Shown here one piece after another: positions 1-8,589 of a stretch of 48,937 nt of DNA. The stretch is taken from positions 1-48,937 of the forward strand of contig REES01000114.1 in NCBI GenBank assembly GCA_007694935.1, read 5' to 3'. The stretch comes from Rhodospirillales bacterium (GTDB taxonomy: Bacteria > Pseudomonadota > Alphaproteobacteria > Rhodospirillales > Defluviicoccaceae). Position numbers and translations under genes: made by a program. Within the stretch, counting starts at the first letter, position 1; each line of letters opens with the position of its first letter. Below the pieces are notes generated by a model, which ran no database searches, was not told the origin of the DNA, and saw only the letters and a program-made list of their open reading frames with translations.

Positions 1-389
1 CCGTGGCGCATCCCAGCTTCGACGGCGAAGGGGGGCCGTGGCCGGTGCATTGCGTCCAGGACACGGAGGGGGCGGCGTTCCACCCGGACCTTCGCCTGCC
101 GCCGGAGGTCATCGTGGTCACCAAGGGCACCCGGTTCGACCATGACCAGAACTCCGTATTCGACGATACGGGCCTGGCCAAACACCTGCATGAGAAGGGG
201 GTGCGCCGGCTCTGGGTCGGTGGACTGGCTCAGGACGTGTGCGTCAAGGCGACCGTGCTGGATGGGCGCAAGGCCGGGTTTTCCGTGCATGTCATCCAGG
301 ACGCGACCCGCCCGGTGACCGAGGAAGGCGGCAAGGAAGCATTGAAGTTGATGGCCGAAGCCGGCGCGGAACTGATCCTGGCGGCGTAG
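1..389 (+). CDS. Nicotinamidase-like cysteine hydrolase (isochorismatase fold), 3' part
   Basis: The frame is open at the left edge, so the N-terminus with the catalytic Asp lies outside the window; the GTG at position 3 is probably internal. The visible 128 residues hold the WPVHCVQ signature that follows the metal-site region in nicotinamidases (residues 13-19), a TKG motif supplying the likely catalytic Lys (41), and LAQDVCVKAT with the nucleophilic Cys (80). The family hydrolyses nicotinamide to nicotinate for NAD salvage. Other isochorismatase-fold hydrolases share these motifs, so the substrate is inferred. The remaining part is collinear and intact to the stop. Confidence 0.85.
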   Translation, partial: VAHPSFDGEGGPWPVHCVQDTEGAAFHPDLRLPPEVIVVTKGTRFDHDQNSVFDDTGLAKHLHEKGVRRLWVGGLAQDVCVKATVLDGRKAGFSVHVIQDATRPVTEEGGKEALKLMAEAGAELILAA

Positions 390-436
390 AAGATTGCAGT
401 TTCCCGGCTGGCAACGGACAGTGAGAAGGGTCCCAG

Positions 437-628
437 ATGCGCATCAACAACAACGATGAATACCGGGACGCGCTGGCCCGCGCCGATGACTTGCGCGGCA
501 CCGGAGCGACGGTAAAGAGCAATCAGGAACTCGCAGACCTGATGGCGGCGATCGAAGCCTACGAGGCACGCCCCGATCGCCCGGATGTGGCCAGCGGCCG
601 GCCAACACCGGATCCGTACGGGCACTAG
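437..628 (+). CDS. Small conserved-looking hypothetical protein (63 aa)
   Basis: A short ATG frame 47 nt after the nicotinamidase-like gene, preceded by a GAGAAGGG ribosome-binding sequence. The product is acidic, without signal peptide or membrane segment. It starts MRINNNDEY, has an alanine-rich helical middle with NQELADLMAAIEAYEA, and ends in a Pro-rich RPTPDPYGH tail. The helix-plus-tail layout resembles small proteins often found beside antitoxin-like genes, but no toxin partner is present and I assign no function. Codon use matches its neighbours, which favours a real gene. Confidence 0.55.
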   Translation: MRINNNDEYRDALARADDLRGTGATVKSNQELADLMAAIEAYEARPDRPDVASGRPTPDPYGH

Positions 629-894
629 CCGACCACCGCGGTACCTCGGCAACGCGGCCACATCGCCGACGCATCAAGGGCCAAGCCGGCCCCGGGTTCG
701 GCTCGGGACGCAAAGGGCCTTGCCGGCGATGCAGATTGACGTTCTTGCCGGGTTCACAATCCTGTAGCCTGCAATTGGCGGCGGGGGGTACGGAGCCGTT
801 CCGGAGCCGTTGTCCGGGCATCCCTTCCGGCATGCGGACGACGGTCAAACGCCGCGCGACGGTACAGGCAACGAGGTTGGGGAGGGGCAGCACG

Positions 895-1647
895 ATGGAT
901 TTGTGGCAATGTTCGGCGGTCGTCACCGGCGGTGCATCCGGTCTCGGCGCCGAGACCGCGCTGCATCTCGCCGAGGCCGGCGCCAAGGTGGCGGTGATCG
1001 ACATCGATCCCAAGGGCGTGGAGGCGGTCGCCACCAAGATCGGCGGGCTCGGGGTGCCGTGCGACTTGGCCGATGCGGAGGCGGCGGAAGCCGCGTGGTC
1101 CTACGCGCGGGAGATGCACGGCCCGGCGCGGGTGCTGGTCAACTGCGTCGGTCGGGCTCATCCCCAGCGCATCCTCGACCGGGGCAAACCGATGCCGCTG
1201 GAGGCGTTCCGCTACCTGGTGGAGGTGAACCTGATCAGCACCTTCAACATGATGCGCTTGGCCGCCGCCGACATGGCCTCGCTTGCCAGCAAGACCGACG
1301 GTGAGCGCGGGGTGATCATCTCCACCGCTTCGGTGTCCGCCTACGAGGGCCAGATCGGCGAGGCCGCCTATTCGGCCTCCAAGGGCGGCGTGGTCAGCAT
1401 GATCCTGCCTGCCGCCCGCGAACTGGGCGAAGCCGGCATCCGCGTCATCGGCATCGCCCCAGGCCTATTCAGCACCCCGACCCTGTTCACGCTGGAGCGG
1501 GACCTCAACGCCCGCCTGGCATCCCAGATGCCGTTTCCGCACCGTTTCGGCGACCCCGCCGAGTTCGCGCGCCTGGTTCTCCACGTCATCAGCAACGTGA
1601 TGATCAACGGCAGCGTGCTCCGCCTCGACGGCGGCTATCATCGCTGA
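895..1647 (+). CDS. SDR-family dehydrogenase, 3-hydroxyacyl-CoA dehydrogenase type-2-like
   Basis: A 250-residue classical short-chain dehydrogenase. The N-terminal Rossmann motif TGGASGLG binds NAD; an Asp after the second strand (VIDID) suggests NAD over NADP. The catalytic set is Ser146, Tyr159 and Lys163 (YSASK). The C-terminal stretch FPHRFGDPAEFARLV and the closing LDGGYHR resemble 3-hydroxyacyl-CoA dehydrogenase type 2, giving a tentative role in fatty-acid or branched-chain acyl-CoA oxidation. The ATG at 895 follows a GGGGAGGGG ribosome-binding sequence and places the Rossmann fold near the N-terminus; the frame is open upstream but that part looks non-coding. Exact substrate is unknown. 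Confidence 0.85.
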   Translation: MDLWQCSAVVTGGASGLGAETALHLAEAGAKVAVIDIDPKGVEAVATKIGGLGVPCDLADAEAAEAAWSYAREMHGPARVLVNCVGRAHPQRILDRGKPMPLEAFRYLVEVNLISTFNMMRLAAADMASLASKTDGERGVIISTASVSAYEGQIGEAAYSASKGGVVSMILPAARELGEAGIRVIGIAPGLFSTPTLFTLERDLNARLASQMPFPHRFGDPAEFARLVLHVISNVMINGSVLRLDGGYHR

Positions 1648-1680
1648 ACCGGCCGCTCGTGCAACCGATTCCGGGGGGAG

Positions 1681-2508
1681 ATGATGGAGAGCAAGCACGT
1701 CGTCCTGCATCTGGTCTCTCCCTCTTCAGGGGAGCTGATCGATCTGTTGGCGCGAAGCGTCCTCGGCCAGTTGGAGAACCTTAATGCAGAGCGGTTCGTC
1801 TGGAACCTGGTGCGGTCGATCGAGCGGGTGAACGAGGTTCTGGCCGTAATCGCCGAGACCCGGGGCGTGGTGTTCCATACCCTGTCGGAGAAGACCAATC
1901 GCCGGGCTCTGGAGGAAGGCTGCGGGGTTCTCGACGTGCCCTGCCTGTTCGTCCTGGAACCGTTCGTTTCCACCCTGGCAGACCATACCGGTGCGGTCGT
2001 GCGCTTCCGCGCCAGTCCTCGTGACATGATGGACGAGGAATATTTTCGTCGCTTGGATGCCATGCGGTTCACCCTGGCCCACGACGATGGCATCGGCGGC
2101 CATGACATCGAGAGCGCCGAGGTCGTGCTGGTGGGCGTCTCCCGGGTGACCAAGACCCCGACCTGCATGTACCTGGCCCATCGCGGGGTCAGGGCGGCGA
2201 ACGTGCCGCTAGTGCCCGGCATGCCCGTGGTTGACGCGCTCAGCAAGACGAAGAAGCCGCTGATCGTGGGGTTGACCATGCAGCCCGAGTATCTGGTGCG
2301 GATCCGCGCCAAGCGCCTCACCATGCTCAAGCAAAACCCCGGGGACGCCTATGCCGACCTCGACGTCGTGCGTCGGGAGGTACTGGACGCCCGCCGACTG
2401 TTTGCCCGCAACAACTGGCCGGTGATCGACGTGACCAGCCAATCCATCGAGCAGACCTCGGCGATGATCATGGAGCTGCTGAAGGTCCGGCAGGCACAAC
2501 GGGTCTGA
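1681..2508 (+). CDS. ppsR: PEP synthase / pyruvate-phosphate dikinase regulatory protein (DUF299)
   Basis: Bifunctional kinase/pyrophosphorylase that inactivates PEP synthase or pyruvate,phosphate dikinase by ADP-dependent Thr phosphorylation and reactivates it with phosphate. The 275-residue product is family length, has the P-loop-like GVSRVTKTPT near residue 155, the following PLVPGMP segment, and the C-terminal IDVTSQSIEQT motif typical of DUF299. Two adjacent ATGs (1681, 1684) follow a GGGGGGAG sequence, so the exact first residue is uncertain. In many alphaproteobacteria this gene sits beside hemE and maf at the origin; here it is about 36 kb away, and no ppsA or ppdK is in view. Confidence 0.93.
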   Translation: MMESKHVVLHLVSPSSGELIDLLARSVLGQLENLNAERFVWNLVRSIERVNEVLAVIAETRGVVFHTLSEKTNRRALEEGCGVLDVPCLFVLEPFVSTLADHTGAVVRFRASPRDMMDEEYFRRLDAMRFTLAHDDGIGGHDIESAEVVLVGVSRVTKTPTCMYLAHRGVRAANVPLVPGMPVVDALSKTKKPLIVGLTMQPEYLVRIRAKRLTMLKQNPGDAYADLDVVRREVLDARRLFARNNWPVIDVTSQSIEQTSAMIMELLKVRQAQRV

Positions 2509-2668
2509 CCCGGCCCGGGGGCAGCGGCACGGATACCACACCCGGCGGACAACCGCGCCGCCGTTTTTGCAAGTGCGAAGGCGCCTTCCCATCTCACGGT
2601 CGATCGACCGCCCTCGCGGTCAGCAGGGTGGTCTTGCGACATCGAGGCGGAACAGGAGGCGGAACGAT

Positions 2669-3103
2669 ATGTTTGCCGGTCCCGACGCACCGGAAAATCT
2701 TGCGGCAGCGCTTTCGCTAGTGCAGCAGGACCATCGGCGGCTGGGCGAGCTGTGGCAGGCGATGGTCCTGACTCTGGAAACGGAGGACGTGTCGCTTTTC
2801 CGGGACAGCGTCGCGGCGCTGCTGTCCTACGCTCGAGCGCACTTCCGCAACGAAGAGTGGGTGATGCGGCTTGCCGACTATCCCGCCTATGCCGATCACA
2901 AGGCGGAACACGACCGGCTGCTCAGCGACGCCGAGGACATGCTCCACAACCTTGACGTGGCTTTCGTGCCGCCCGACTGGCCGGCGGTTGCGGCCTTCTT
3001 CCGTCACTGGCTGAACAAGCACGCCAGGACTGCCGATGCCGATCTTCGCGCGCATCTTCGCGACCGGATCGGCGGGGAGGAGAGTTCGTTGCGCGTGTCG
3101 TGA
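2669..3103 (+). CDS. Bacteriohemerythrin-like O2-binding protein
   Basis: A 144-residue single-domain hemerythrin. All seven di-iron ligands can be placed: His22, His58, Glu62, His77, His81, His118 and Asp123, with the typical spacing HFRNEE, YPAYADHKAEH and HARTAD. Such proteins bind O2 reversibly and serve in oxygen storage, delivery or sensing; here no signalling domain is fused. The start at 2669 follows ACAGGAGGCGG, a strong ribosome-binding site, and begins just before the first ligand helix. It stands alone between ppsR and gpt; its proximity to a che operon may be fortuitous. Confidence 0.88.
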   Translation: MFAGPDAPENLAAALSLVQQDHRRLGELWQAMVLTLETEDVSLFRDSVAALLSYARAHFRNEEWVMRLADYPAYADHKAEHDRLLSDAEDMLHNLDVAFVPPDWPAVAAFFRHWLNKHARTADADLRAHLRDRIGGEESSLRVS

Positions 3104-3226
3104 TGCGCCGGCGCCACGCGGGCACGTCGTCCGGCTTTACTCGGTGCCGCCGTCCGCCCATCATCGCCACCATGAGCCAACACTGAACGGACGGGACATC
3201 GGGCGGTGGTAGAGACCGGAAGCGAC

Positions 3227-3703
3227 ATGGACCGCGCCACGGGGCTTCTCGCCGCAGGGTCTGTGCACGCGGTCACCTGGCATGAAACCCATCGGGATGC
3301 CGCCGACCTCGCCGCCCGGCTGGCCACAGCCGGGCCCTGGCGTGGCTTGGTCGCGATCAGCCGGGGCGGCTTGGTCCCGGCGGCCATCATCTCCCGGCTG
3401 CTCGATCTCCGGCTGATCGATACCATCTGCATCGCCAGCTATGACGGCCGCCGCAAGGGCCCGGTTCAGGTGGTCAAGACGGCGGCGACCGGCATCCTGG
3501 ACGGTGGCGCCGGTTGGCTGATGGTGGATGACCTGGCCGACAGCGGCGCCACCGCCGAAACCGCGAGGCGGATGCTGCCGAAGGCGCATTTCGCCACCCT
3601 TTATGCCAAGCCGGCCGGACGGCGGCTGGTCGACACCTTCGTCCAAGAAGTCCCCCAGGATGTCTGGATCGACTTCCCGTGGGATCGCGACCCCGCCCCC
3701 TGA
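3227..3703 (+). CDS. gpt: Xanthine phosphoribosyltransferase
   Basis: Salvages xanthine, guanine and sometimes hypoxanthine with PRPP to the nucleotide. The product has the purine-binding segment LVAISRGGLVPAAI, the PRPP-binding loop MVDDLADSGATA and the C-terminal VWIDFPWD typical of Gpt-type (XGPRT) enzymes. I use the ATG at 3227 (158 aa, close to the 152 of E. coli Gpt), preceded by CCGGAAGC; a GTG at 3206 in the same frame would add seven residues. It is cytosolic and monocistronic in appearance. Confidence 0.9.
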   Translation: MDRATGLLAAGSVHAVTWHETHRDAADLAARLATAGPWRGLVAISRGGLVPAAIISRLLDLRLIDTICIASYDGRRKGPVQVVKTAATGILDGGAGWLMVDDLADSGATAETARRMLPKAHFATLYAKPAGRRLVDTFVQEVPQDVWIDFPWDRDPAP

Positions 3704-3801
3704 CGGCCGGCCCCGCCCCGTTCACGTATTGTTAGCCGCTCCGCCGCGACATTTGGGCGCCGGCCACTCTGACTCACTCTGGACCGGGAGCTGATCACGT
3801 C

Positions 3802-4167
3802 ATGAAAGCGTGTCTGATCGTCGACGATTCCCGCGTGGTCCGGTCCGTCGCCCGGGGCATCGTGCGCCAGCTGGGCTTCGAGACCGCAGAAGCGGCGGAT
3901 GGCGCGGCGGCGCTGGAAGCATGCGAGGCGCGCATGCCGGACGTGGTCCTGCTGGACTGGAACATGCCGGTCATGAACGGCCTCGAGTTCCTGCACGCCC
4001 TGCGCGCCCGCCCCGACGGTGGCCGGCCCAAGGTGGTGTTCTGCACGTCGGAGAACGAGTTGCCGCACATCGAGCAGGCCCTCGCAGCCGGTGCCGACGA
4101 ATACATCATGAAGCCATTCGACAAGGACATCGTCGAAACCAAGTTCACCCTGGTTGGCGTCCTTTAG
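3802..4167 (+). CDS. cheY: CheY-like single-domain response regulator
   Basis: A 121-residue receiver domain with no output domain. The acidic pair Asp8/Asp9, phospho-acceptor Asp52 (LLDWNMP), Thr82 and Lys104 (MKPFD) are all present. It starts a three-gene chemotaxis operon: cheB begins 15 nt after its stop and cheR overlaps cheB. In such operons CheY carries phosphate from CheA to the flagellar motor or acts as a phosphate sink. No cheA, cheW or receptor gene is within the window. A GGGAG sequence lies 9-10 nt before the ATG. Confidence 0.92.
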   Translation: MKACLIVDDSRVVRSVARGIVRQLGFETAEAADGAAALEACEARMPDVVLLDWNMPVMNGLEFLHALRARPDGGRPKVVFCTSENELPHIEQALAAGADEYIMKPFDKDIVETKFTLVGVL

Positions 4168-4182
4168 GGTCCCCTCGCAACC

Positions 4183-5373
4183 ATGGTCCCTGTCGCCAAA
4201 CAACCGCCCGCCGCCGCATCGTCGGCCACCACCCCTGACCAGCCCGTCCGAGTGATGGTGGTGGATGACTCGGTGGTCATCCGCGGCCTGATCTCCCGCA
4301 TCCTGGAGGGCCATCCCGGTATTCGGGTGGTGGCGTCCGCGGCCAACGGACGGCTCGCCCTCGACGTGATGCAGCGCCAGACCATCGACGTCGTCGTTCT
4401 CGACATCGAGATGCCGGTCATGGATGGGATCACAACCCTGCCCGAGCTCTTGAAGTTGGCACCGGGCATCAAGGTGATCATCGCCTCGACCCTGTCCACC
4501 CGCAACGCCGACATCTCCATCCGCTGTCTCGAGGCCGGCGCTGCCGACTACGTCCCGAAGCCGACCGCCAGCCGGGACATCAGCGGCGCCGGCAACGGCA
4601 GCGATGCTTTCCGTCGCGAAATCCTGGACAAGGTGCTGACCCACGGGGCCATCCGCCGGGGCCGGCTGCCCGGGAACAGAGACAACCGCGCCCCGTCAGC
4701 GGTCGCCGGCAACGTCCGGCCGGAGCGCGTGCCGCAGCCGGTCGCCGCAGCCCCCAAGCCGATCACCCTGCGCCCGCCCGGCCTGCAGCGGCCCCAGCTG
4801 CTGGCGGTCGGCTCCTCCACTGGCGGACCCCAGGCACTGAGAGCCTTCCTCGGCGGCCTCGGTCCAGGTTTCGACCTGCCCATTTTGGTCTCGCAGCACA
4901 TGCCGCCCACCTTCACCGCCATCCTGGCCCAGCACCTCGCAGGCCAGACCGGGCGGCGGTGCACGGAAGCCCGCGACGGTGAACCTCTGGCCGGCGGCGA
5001 GATCCGTATTGCGCCGGGCGATCACCACATGCGGATCGGGCGGGACGGTAGGGGCGCGAAAATCCTCAAGCTCGCCCAGGATCCGCCGCAGAACTTCTGC
5101 CGGCCCTCGGTGGACCCGCTGTTCGCCAGCGCCGCGGAGACGTTCGGCCCGGCGGTGCTGGCGGTGGTGCTGACCGGGATGGGTTCCGACGGCCTCGCCG
5201 GCGCCCGGGCGGTGATCGAGAGCGGTGGCACCGTGATTGCGCAGGACGAACGCTCCAGCGTCGTCTGGGGCATGCCGGGGGCGGTCGCCGAGGCGGGGCT
5301 CTGCGCGGCGGTGCTGCCACTCATGGAACTGGCGGGGTTTGCCCGGACCTTGAGCGGGAGGCAGAAGCGATGA
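4183..5373 (+). CDS. cheB: Protein-glutamate methylesterase/glutamine deamidase CheB
   Basis: Adaptation enzyme that demethylates chemoreceptors when phosphorylated by CheA. It has a receiver domain (about residues 22-145) with phospho-acceptor Asp74 in VLDIEMPVMDG, a Pro/Arg-rich linker to about 200, and a C-terminal methylesterase domain. The triad is Ser212 (GSSTGG), His239 (SQHMPP) and Asp336 (TGMGSDG). At 396 residues it is longer than E. coli CheB (349), the excess being an N-terminal Ala/Pro leader and a longer linker. It follows cheY and overlaps cheR by 4 nt (ATGA), indicating translational coupling. Confidence 0.95.
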   Translation: MVPVAKQPPAAASSATTPDQPVRVMVVDDSVVIRGLISRILEGHPGIRVVASAANGRLALDVMQRQTIDVVVLDIEMPVMDGITTLPELLKLAPGIKVIIASTLSTRNADISIRCLEAGAADYVPKPTASRDISGAGNGSDAFRREILDKVLTHGAIRRGRLPGNRDNRAPSAVAGNVRPERVPQPVAAAPKPITLRPPGLQRPQLLAVGSSTGGPQALRAFLGGLGPGFDLPILVSQHMPPTFTAILAQHLAGQTGRRCTEARDGEPLAGGEIRIAPGDHHMRIGRDGRGAKILKLAQDPPQNFCRPSVDPLFASAAETFGPAVLAVVLTGMGSDGLAGARAVIESGGTVIAQDERSSVVWGMPGAVAEAGLCAAVLPLMELAGFARTLSGRQKR

Positions 5374-6242
5374 GCCCGCACGACTTCGCCTACCTTGCCG
5401 GTCTCCTGAAGCAGCGCTCCGGCCTGATCCTGACCGCGGACAAAGAGTACCTGCTGGAAAGCCGGCTCAGGCCGCTGATCCGCTCCCGCGGGCTCACCGA
5501 CTTCCGCGAATTCGTCAACGCCCTGCGGACCGGGGACCGGGCTCTTATCGACGACGTGGTCGAGGCGATGACCACCAACGAGACGTCGTTCTTCCGCGAT
5601 ATCAAGCCGTTCCAGCTGGTGCGCAGCTTTGTGCTGCCGGCGCTTCTCGCGGCGCGGGCGGATACCCGGCAGCTCCGCATCTGGTGTGCCGCCTGCTCCA
5701 CCGGGCAGGAGCCCTATTCGCTGGCCATGGTGCTGGACGACGAGCGGGTTAGGCTGGAGGGATGGACTTGGCAGATCGTCGCCACCGACATCGCGCCCTC
5801 GGTCCTGGCCAAGGCCCGGAATGGACTCTACTCCCAGTTCGAGGTGCAGCGCGGCCTGCCCACACCGATGCTTCTGAAGCATTTCACCAAGTCGGGTGAC
5901 AGCTGGCAGCTCAAGGAAGAGATGCGCCGCAAGGTCATGTTCAGGACGGTTAACCTCCTGGATGACCTGCGCGGGCTCGGCCGGTTCGACCTGATCTTTC
6001 TGCGCAACGTGCTGATCTACTTTGATCCGCCCACCAAGAGCGTGATTCTCGAGAAAGTCAGCCGCCAGCTCGCCACCGATGGCTTCCTGTTCCTCGGCGG
6101 CGCCGAGACGGTGATCGGGGTGACCCAGGCGTTCGAACCGGTGCCCGATCAGCGCGGCATCTACCGGCCCACTGGCACGACTCCGACCTTTGCCGTCGCG
6201 TCACAACCGGCTCGGCCCGGGTTGGCCGGCGTCCGCGCCTAA
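5370..6242 (+). CDS. cheR: Chemotaxis protein methyltransferase CheR
   Basis: SAM-dependent methyltransferase that methylates receptor glutamates, opposing CheB. The 290 residues contain an N-terminal helical CheR_N domain, the TTNETSFFRD motif near residue 70, the SAM-binding IWCAACSTGQEPYS motif near 105, and the FLRNVLIYFD motif near 212. There is no C-terminal TPR or receptor-tethering pentapeptide; the end is a Pro/Ala-rich tail. The start overlaps cheB by ATGA. Its stop overlaps by three bases the stop of the convergent dehydrogenase gene. Confidence 0.95.
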   Translation: MSPHDFAYLAGLLKQRSGLILTADKEYLLESRLRPLIRSRGLTDFREFVNALRTGDRALIDDVVEAMTTNETSFFRDIKPFQLVRSFVLPALLAARADTRQLRIWCAACSTGQEPYSLAMVLDDERVRLEGWTWQIVATDIAPSVLAKARNGLYSQFEVQRGLPTPMLLKHFTKSGDSWQLKEEMRRKVMFRTVNLLDDLRGLGRFDLIFLRNVLIYFDPPTKSVILEKVSRQLATDGFLFLGGAETVIGVTQAFEPVPDQRGIYRPTGTTPTFAVASQPARPGLAGVRA

Positions 6243-7231
6243 AACCCCAAGTCCTCGGGCAGGATGCGGTTGGGCGGGCGGTGGCCGTCGGCCCAGCTCC
6301 GGATGTTGACGATCACCACCTCGCCCATGGCGTTGCGTCCCTCCATGGTGGCGGACGCCATATGCGGCAGCAGCAGCACGTTCTCGAGCTGTAACAGCTT
6401 GCGATTGACTTCCGGCTCGTTCTCGTAGACGTCGAGGGCGGCACCGGCGATCTCCTTGCTGCGCAGCATGCGGACCAGCGCGGTCTCGTCGATGATCTCG
6501 CCGCGGGCGGTGTTGACGATGTAGGCGTGGGGCTGCAACAGCTTGAGCCGGCGCGCCGACAGCAAGTGGTAGGTCGCCGGCGTATGCGGGCAGTGCACGG
6601 TAATGATGTCCATGCGGGCCAGCATCTGGTCCAGGCTCTCGTGGTAGGTGGCATCCAGCTCCGCCTCGATGTCCGGGTGGACGCGCCGCCGGTTGTGGTA
6701 ATGGATGGCCATGTCGAAGGCCCGTGCCCGGCGTGCCACCGCTTGGCCGATCCGGCCCATGCCGAGGATGCCGAGGCGCTTGCCGGAAACCCGGTGGCCC
6801 AGCATCCAGGTGGGCGACCAGCCCTTCCAATCGCCGGCCCGCAGCACCCGTTCCCCCTCGGTCAGCCGCCGCGGCACCGCGAGGATCATCGCCATGGTCA
6901 TCTCCGCGGTGTCTTCGGTGAGCACGTCCGGGGTGTTGGTGACGATGATGCCACGGGCGCGGGCGGCCTTGAGGTCGATGTGGTCGACTCCGGTGCCGTA
7001 GTTGGCGATCAGCTTGAGCCGGTCGCCCGCAGCGTCGATCAGCGCCTTGTCGAGACGGTCGGTGACGGTGGGGACGATAACGTCGGCCGTGGTCATTGCC
7101 TGGCGGAGCTGCGCCGCCGAGAACGGTGTGTCATCAAGGTTGAGGCGGACGTCGAACAACTCCATCATTCGAGTCTCGATGGTGTCGGGCAGCTTGCGGG
7201 TGACGACGACGACGGGCTTTTCCTTCACCAT
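6239..7231 (-). CDS. D-2-hydroxyacid dehydrogenase (glyoxylate/glycerate type)
   Basis: A 330-residue NAD(P)-dependent D-isomer-specific 2-hydroxyacid dehydrogenase. Visible are the substrate-loop NYGTGVDHID, the nucleotide-binding GMGRIGQAVA, and the catalytic Arg (NTARGE), Glu (YENEPE) and His (LLPHMAS). The layout is closest to glyoxylate/hydroxypyruvate reductases, so reduction of glyoxylate or hydroxypyruvate is likely but not proven. The ATG at 7231 gives the family N-terminus; a longer in-frame extension back to 7435 looks like read-through of the divergent intergenic region. The gene is transcribed away from the aminotransferase gene. Confidence 0.9.
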   Translation of the reverse strand: MVKEKPVVVVTRKLPDTIETRMMELFDVRLNLDDTPFSAAQLRQAMTTADVIVPTVTDRLDKALIDAAGDRLKLIANYGTGVDHIDLKAARARGIIVTNTPDVLTEDTAEMTMAMILAVPRRLTEGERVLRAGDWKGWSPTWMLGHRVSGKRLGILGMGRIGQAVARRARAFDMAIHYHNRRRVHPDIEAELDATYHESLDQMLARMDIITVHCPHTPATYHLLSARRLKLLQPHAYIVNTARGEIIDETALVRMLRSKEIAGAALDVYENEPEVNRKLLQLENVLLLPHMASATMEGRNAMGEVVIVNIRSWADGHRPPNRILPEDLGF

Positions 7232-7452
7232 GGCTTTCTCGGCGGTTGTCTCCAGCCTGAGCGGGGCGGTACGACTGGACTCCCCACGGCGATAGCATTC
7301 CACCCGGAACCTGTCCAGGCGGCCGGCAGTGCCGAGCGGCAGTCGGAGCCGGAACCCCGGGCACTCGTTTCCGGGCCGCACGGCCGGACACAACCAAGAC
7401 CGCACCACCAGCCCATGTTTCGATATCCCGCTCAACCGAAGGAGACGGCCGG

Positions 7453-8589
7453 ATGACCGCCGAAGCCCCCCCGATCCCGTTCATCGACCTGAAGGCGCAG
7501 CAGGCGCGCATTGCCGACGGCCTGCGCCGCCGCATCGATCGGGTGCTCGGCCACGGCGCCTACATCCTGGGGCCCGAGGTGGCGGAACTGGAAGCGGCAC
7601 TGGCCGGCTTCACCGGCGCCGGCTTCTGCCTTACCTGCTCCAGCGGTACCGATGCGTTGCTGCTGCCGCTGATGGCGTGGGGGGTGGGGCCCGGCGACGC
7701 GGTGCTGGTGCCAAGCTTTACCTTCGTTGCCACCGCCGAGGTGGTGGTGCTGGCGGGCGCCACCCCGGTGTTCGTCGATGTTCTCGAGCACGACTTCACA
7801 ATCGACCCGGCGGGTCTGGAGCCCGGCATCGCCGCCGCCGAGGCGGCCGGGCTCCGACCCCGGGTGGTGGTACCGGTGGACCTGTTCGGCCAGCCTGCCG
7901 ATTACCCCGCGATCCGGCCGATTGCCGAGGCCCACGGCCTCAAGGTGCTGGGCGATGCGGCCCAGAGCTTCGGGGCGACCTTGGATGGCGGGCGAGTCGG
8001 CACGTTCGCCGATGCCACGGCCACCAGCTTTTTCCCGGCCAAGCCGCTCGGCTGCTACGGCGACGGCGGTGCCGTGTTCAGCAACGATTCGGCGCTCATC
8101 GACGTGATGCGCTCGATCCGCGTCCACGGCCAGGGGGCGGACAAGTACGATAACGTCCGCATCGGCATCAATGGCCGGCTGGACACCTTGCAGGCGGCTG
8201 TTCTGCTGGAGAAGCTCGCGATCTTCCCGGATGAGATCGCCGCCCGCCAGCGGATCGCCGACCGCTATGCCGCCGGTCTCGGCGACGCCATGGGGGTGCC
8301 GTCCGTGCGCTTCGGCGCCACGTCGGTGTGGGCACAATTCACCATCACCACCGACCGCCGCGACCGGGTTGCCGCCAGTTTGCAGGCCGCCGGGGTGCCC
8401 ACCGCCATCTACTACGCCAAGCCGCTGCACCGCCAGGACGCCTACCGGCATTATCCATGCGCGGCCGGGGCCCTGCCGGTCTCCGACCACCTCAGCGCCC
8501 GGGTGCTGAGCCTGCCCATGCACCCCTATCTGGACACGGTCGTGCAAGATCGGATCATCGCCGCTGTCCACGCCGCCCATCAGAAGTGA
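7453..8589 (+). CDS. DegT/DnrJ/EryC1/StrS-family PLP aminotransferase
   Basis: A 378-residue sugar-aminotransferase-type enzyme. It begins with the family FIDLKAQQ motif, has SSGTDALLL for phosphate binding, GDAAQSFGA, and the PLP lysine Lys197 in FFPAKPLGCYGDGGA. Members transaminate nucleotide-linked keto sugars for LPS O-antigen, glycan or antibiotic sugar synthesis. A strong AAGGAG lies about 9 nt before the ATG. No other nucleotide-sugar gene is adjacent, so the product sugar cannot be told. Confidence 0.9.
   Translation: MTAEAPPIPFIDLKAQQARIADGLRRRIDRVLGHGAYILGPEVAELEAALAGFTGAGFCLTCSSGTDALLLPLMAWGVGPGDAVLVPSFTFVATAEVVVLAGATPVFVDVLEHDFTIDPAGLEPGIAAAEAAGLRPRVVVPVDLFGQPADYPAIRPIAEAHGLKVLGDAAQSFGATLDGGRVGTFADATATSFFPAKPLGCYGDGGAVFSNDSALIDVMRSIRVHGQGADKYDNVRIGINGRLDTLQAAVLLEKLAIFPDEIAARQRIADRYAAGLGDAMGVPSVRFGATSVWAQFTITTDRRDRVAASLQAAGVPTAIYYAKPLHRQDAYRHYPCAAGALPVSDHLSARVLSLPMHPYLDTVVQDRIIAAVHAAHQK

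Noticed and set aside
7232-7435. N-terminal extension of the 2-hydroxyacid dehydrogenase to 7435.
   Set aside because: The added residues lie in the divergent promoter region and resemble no dehydrogenase N-terminus.
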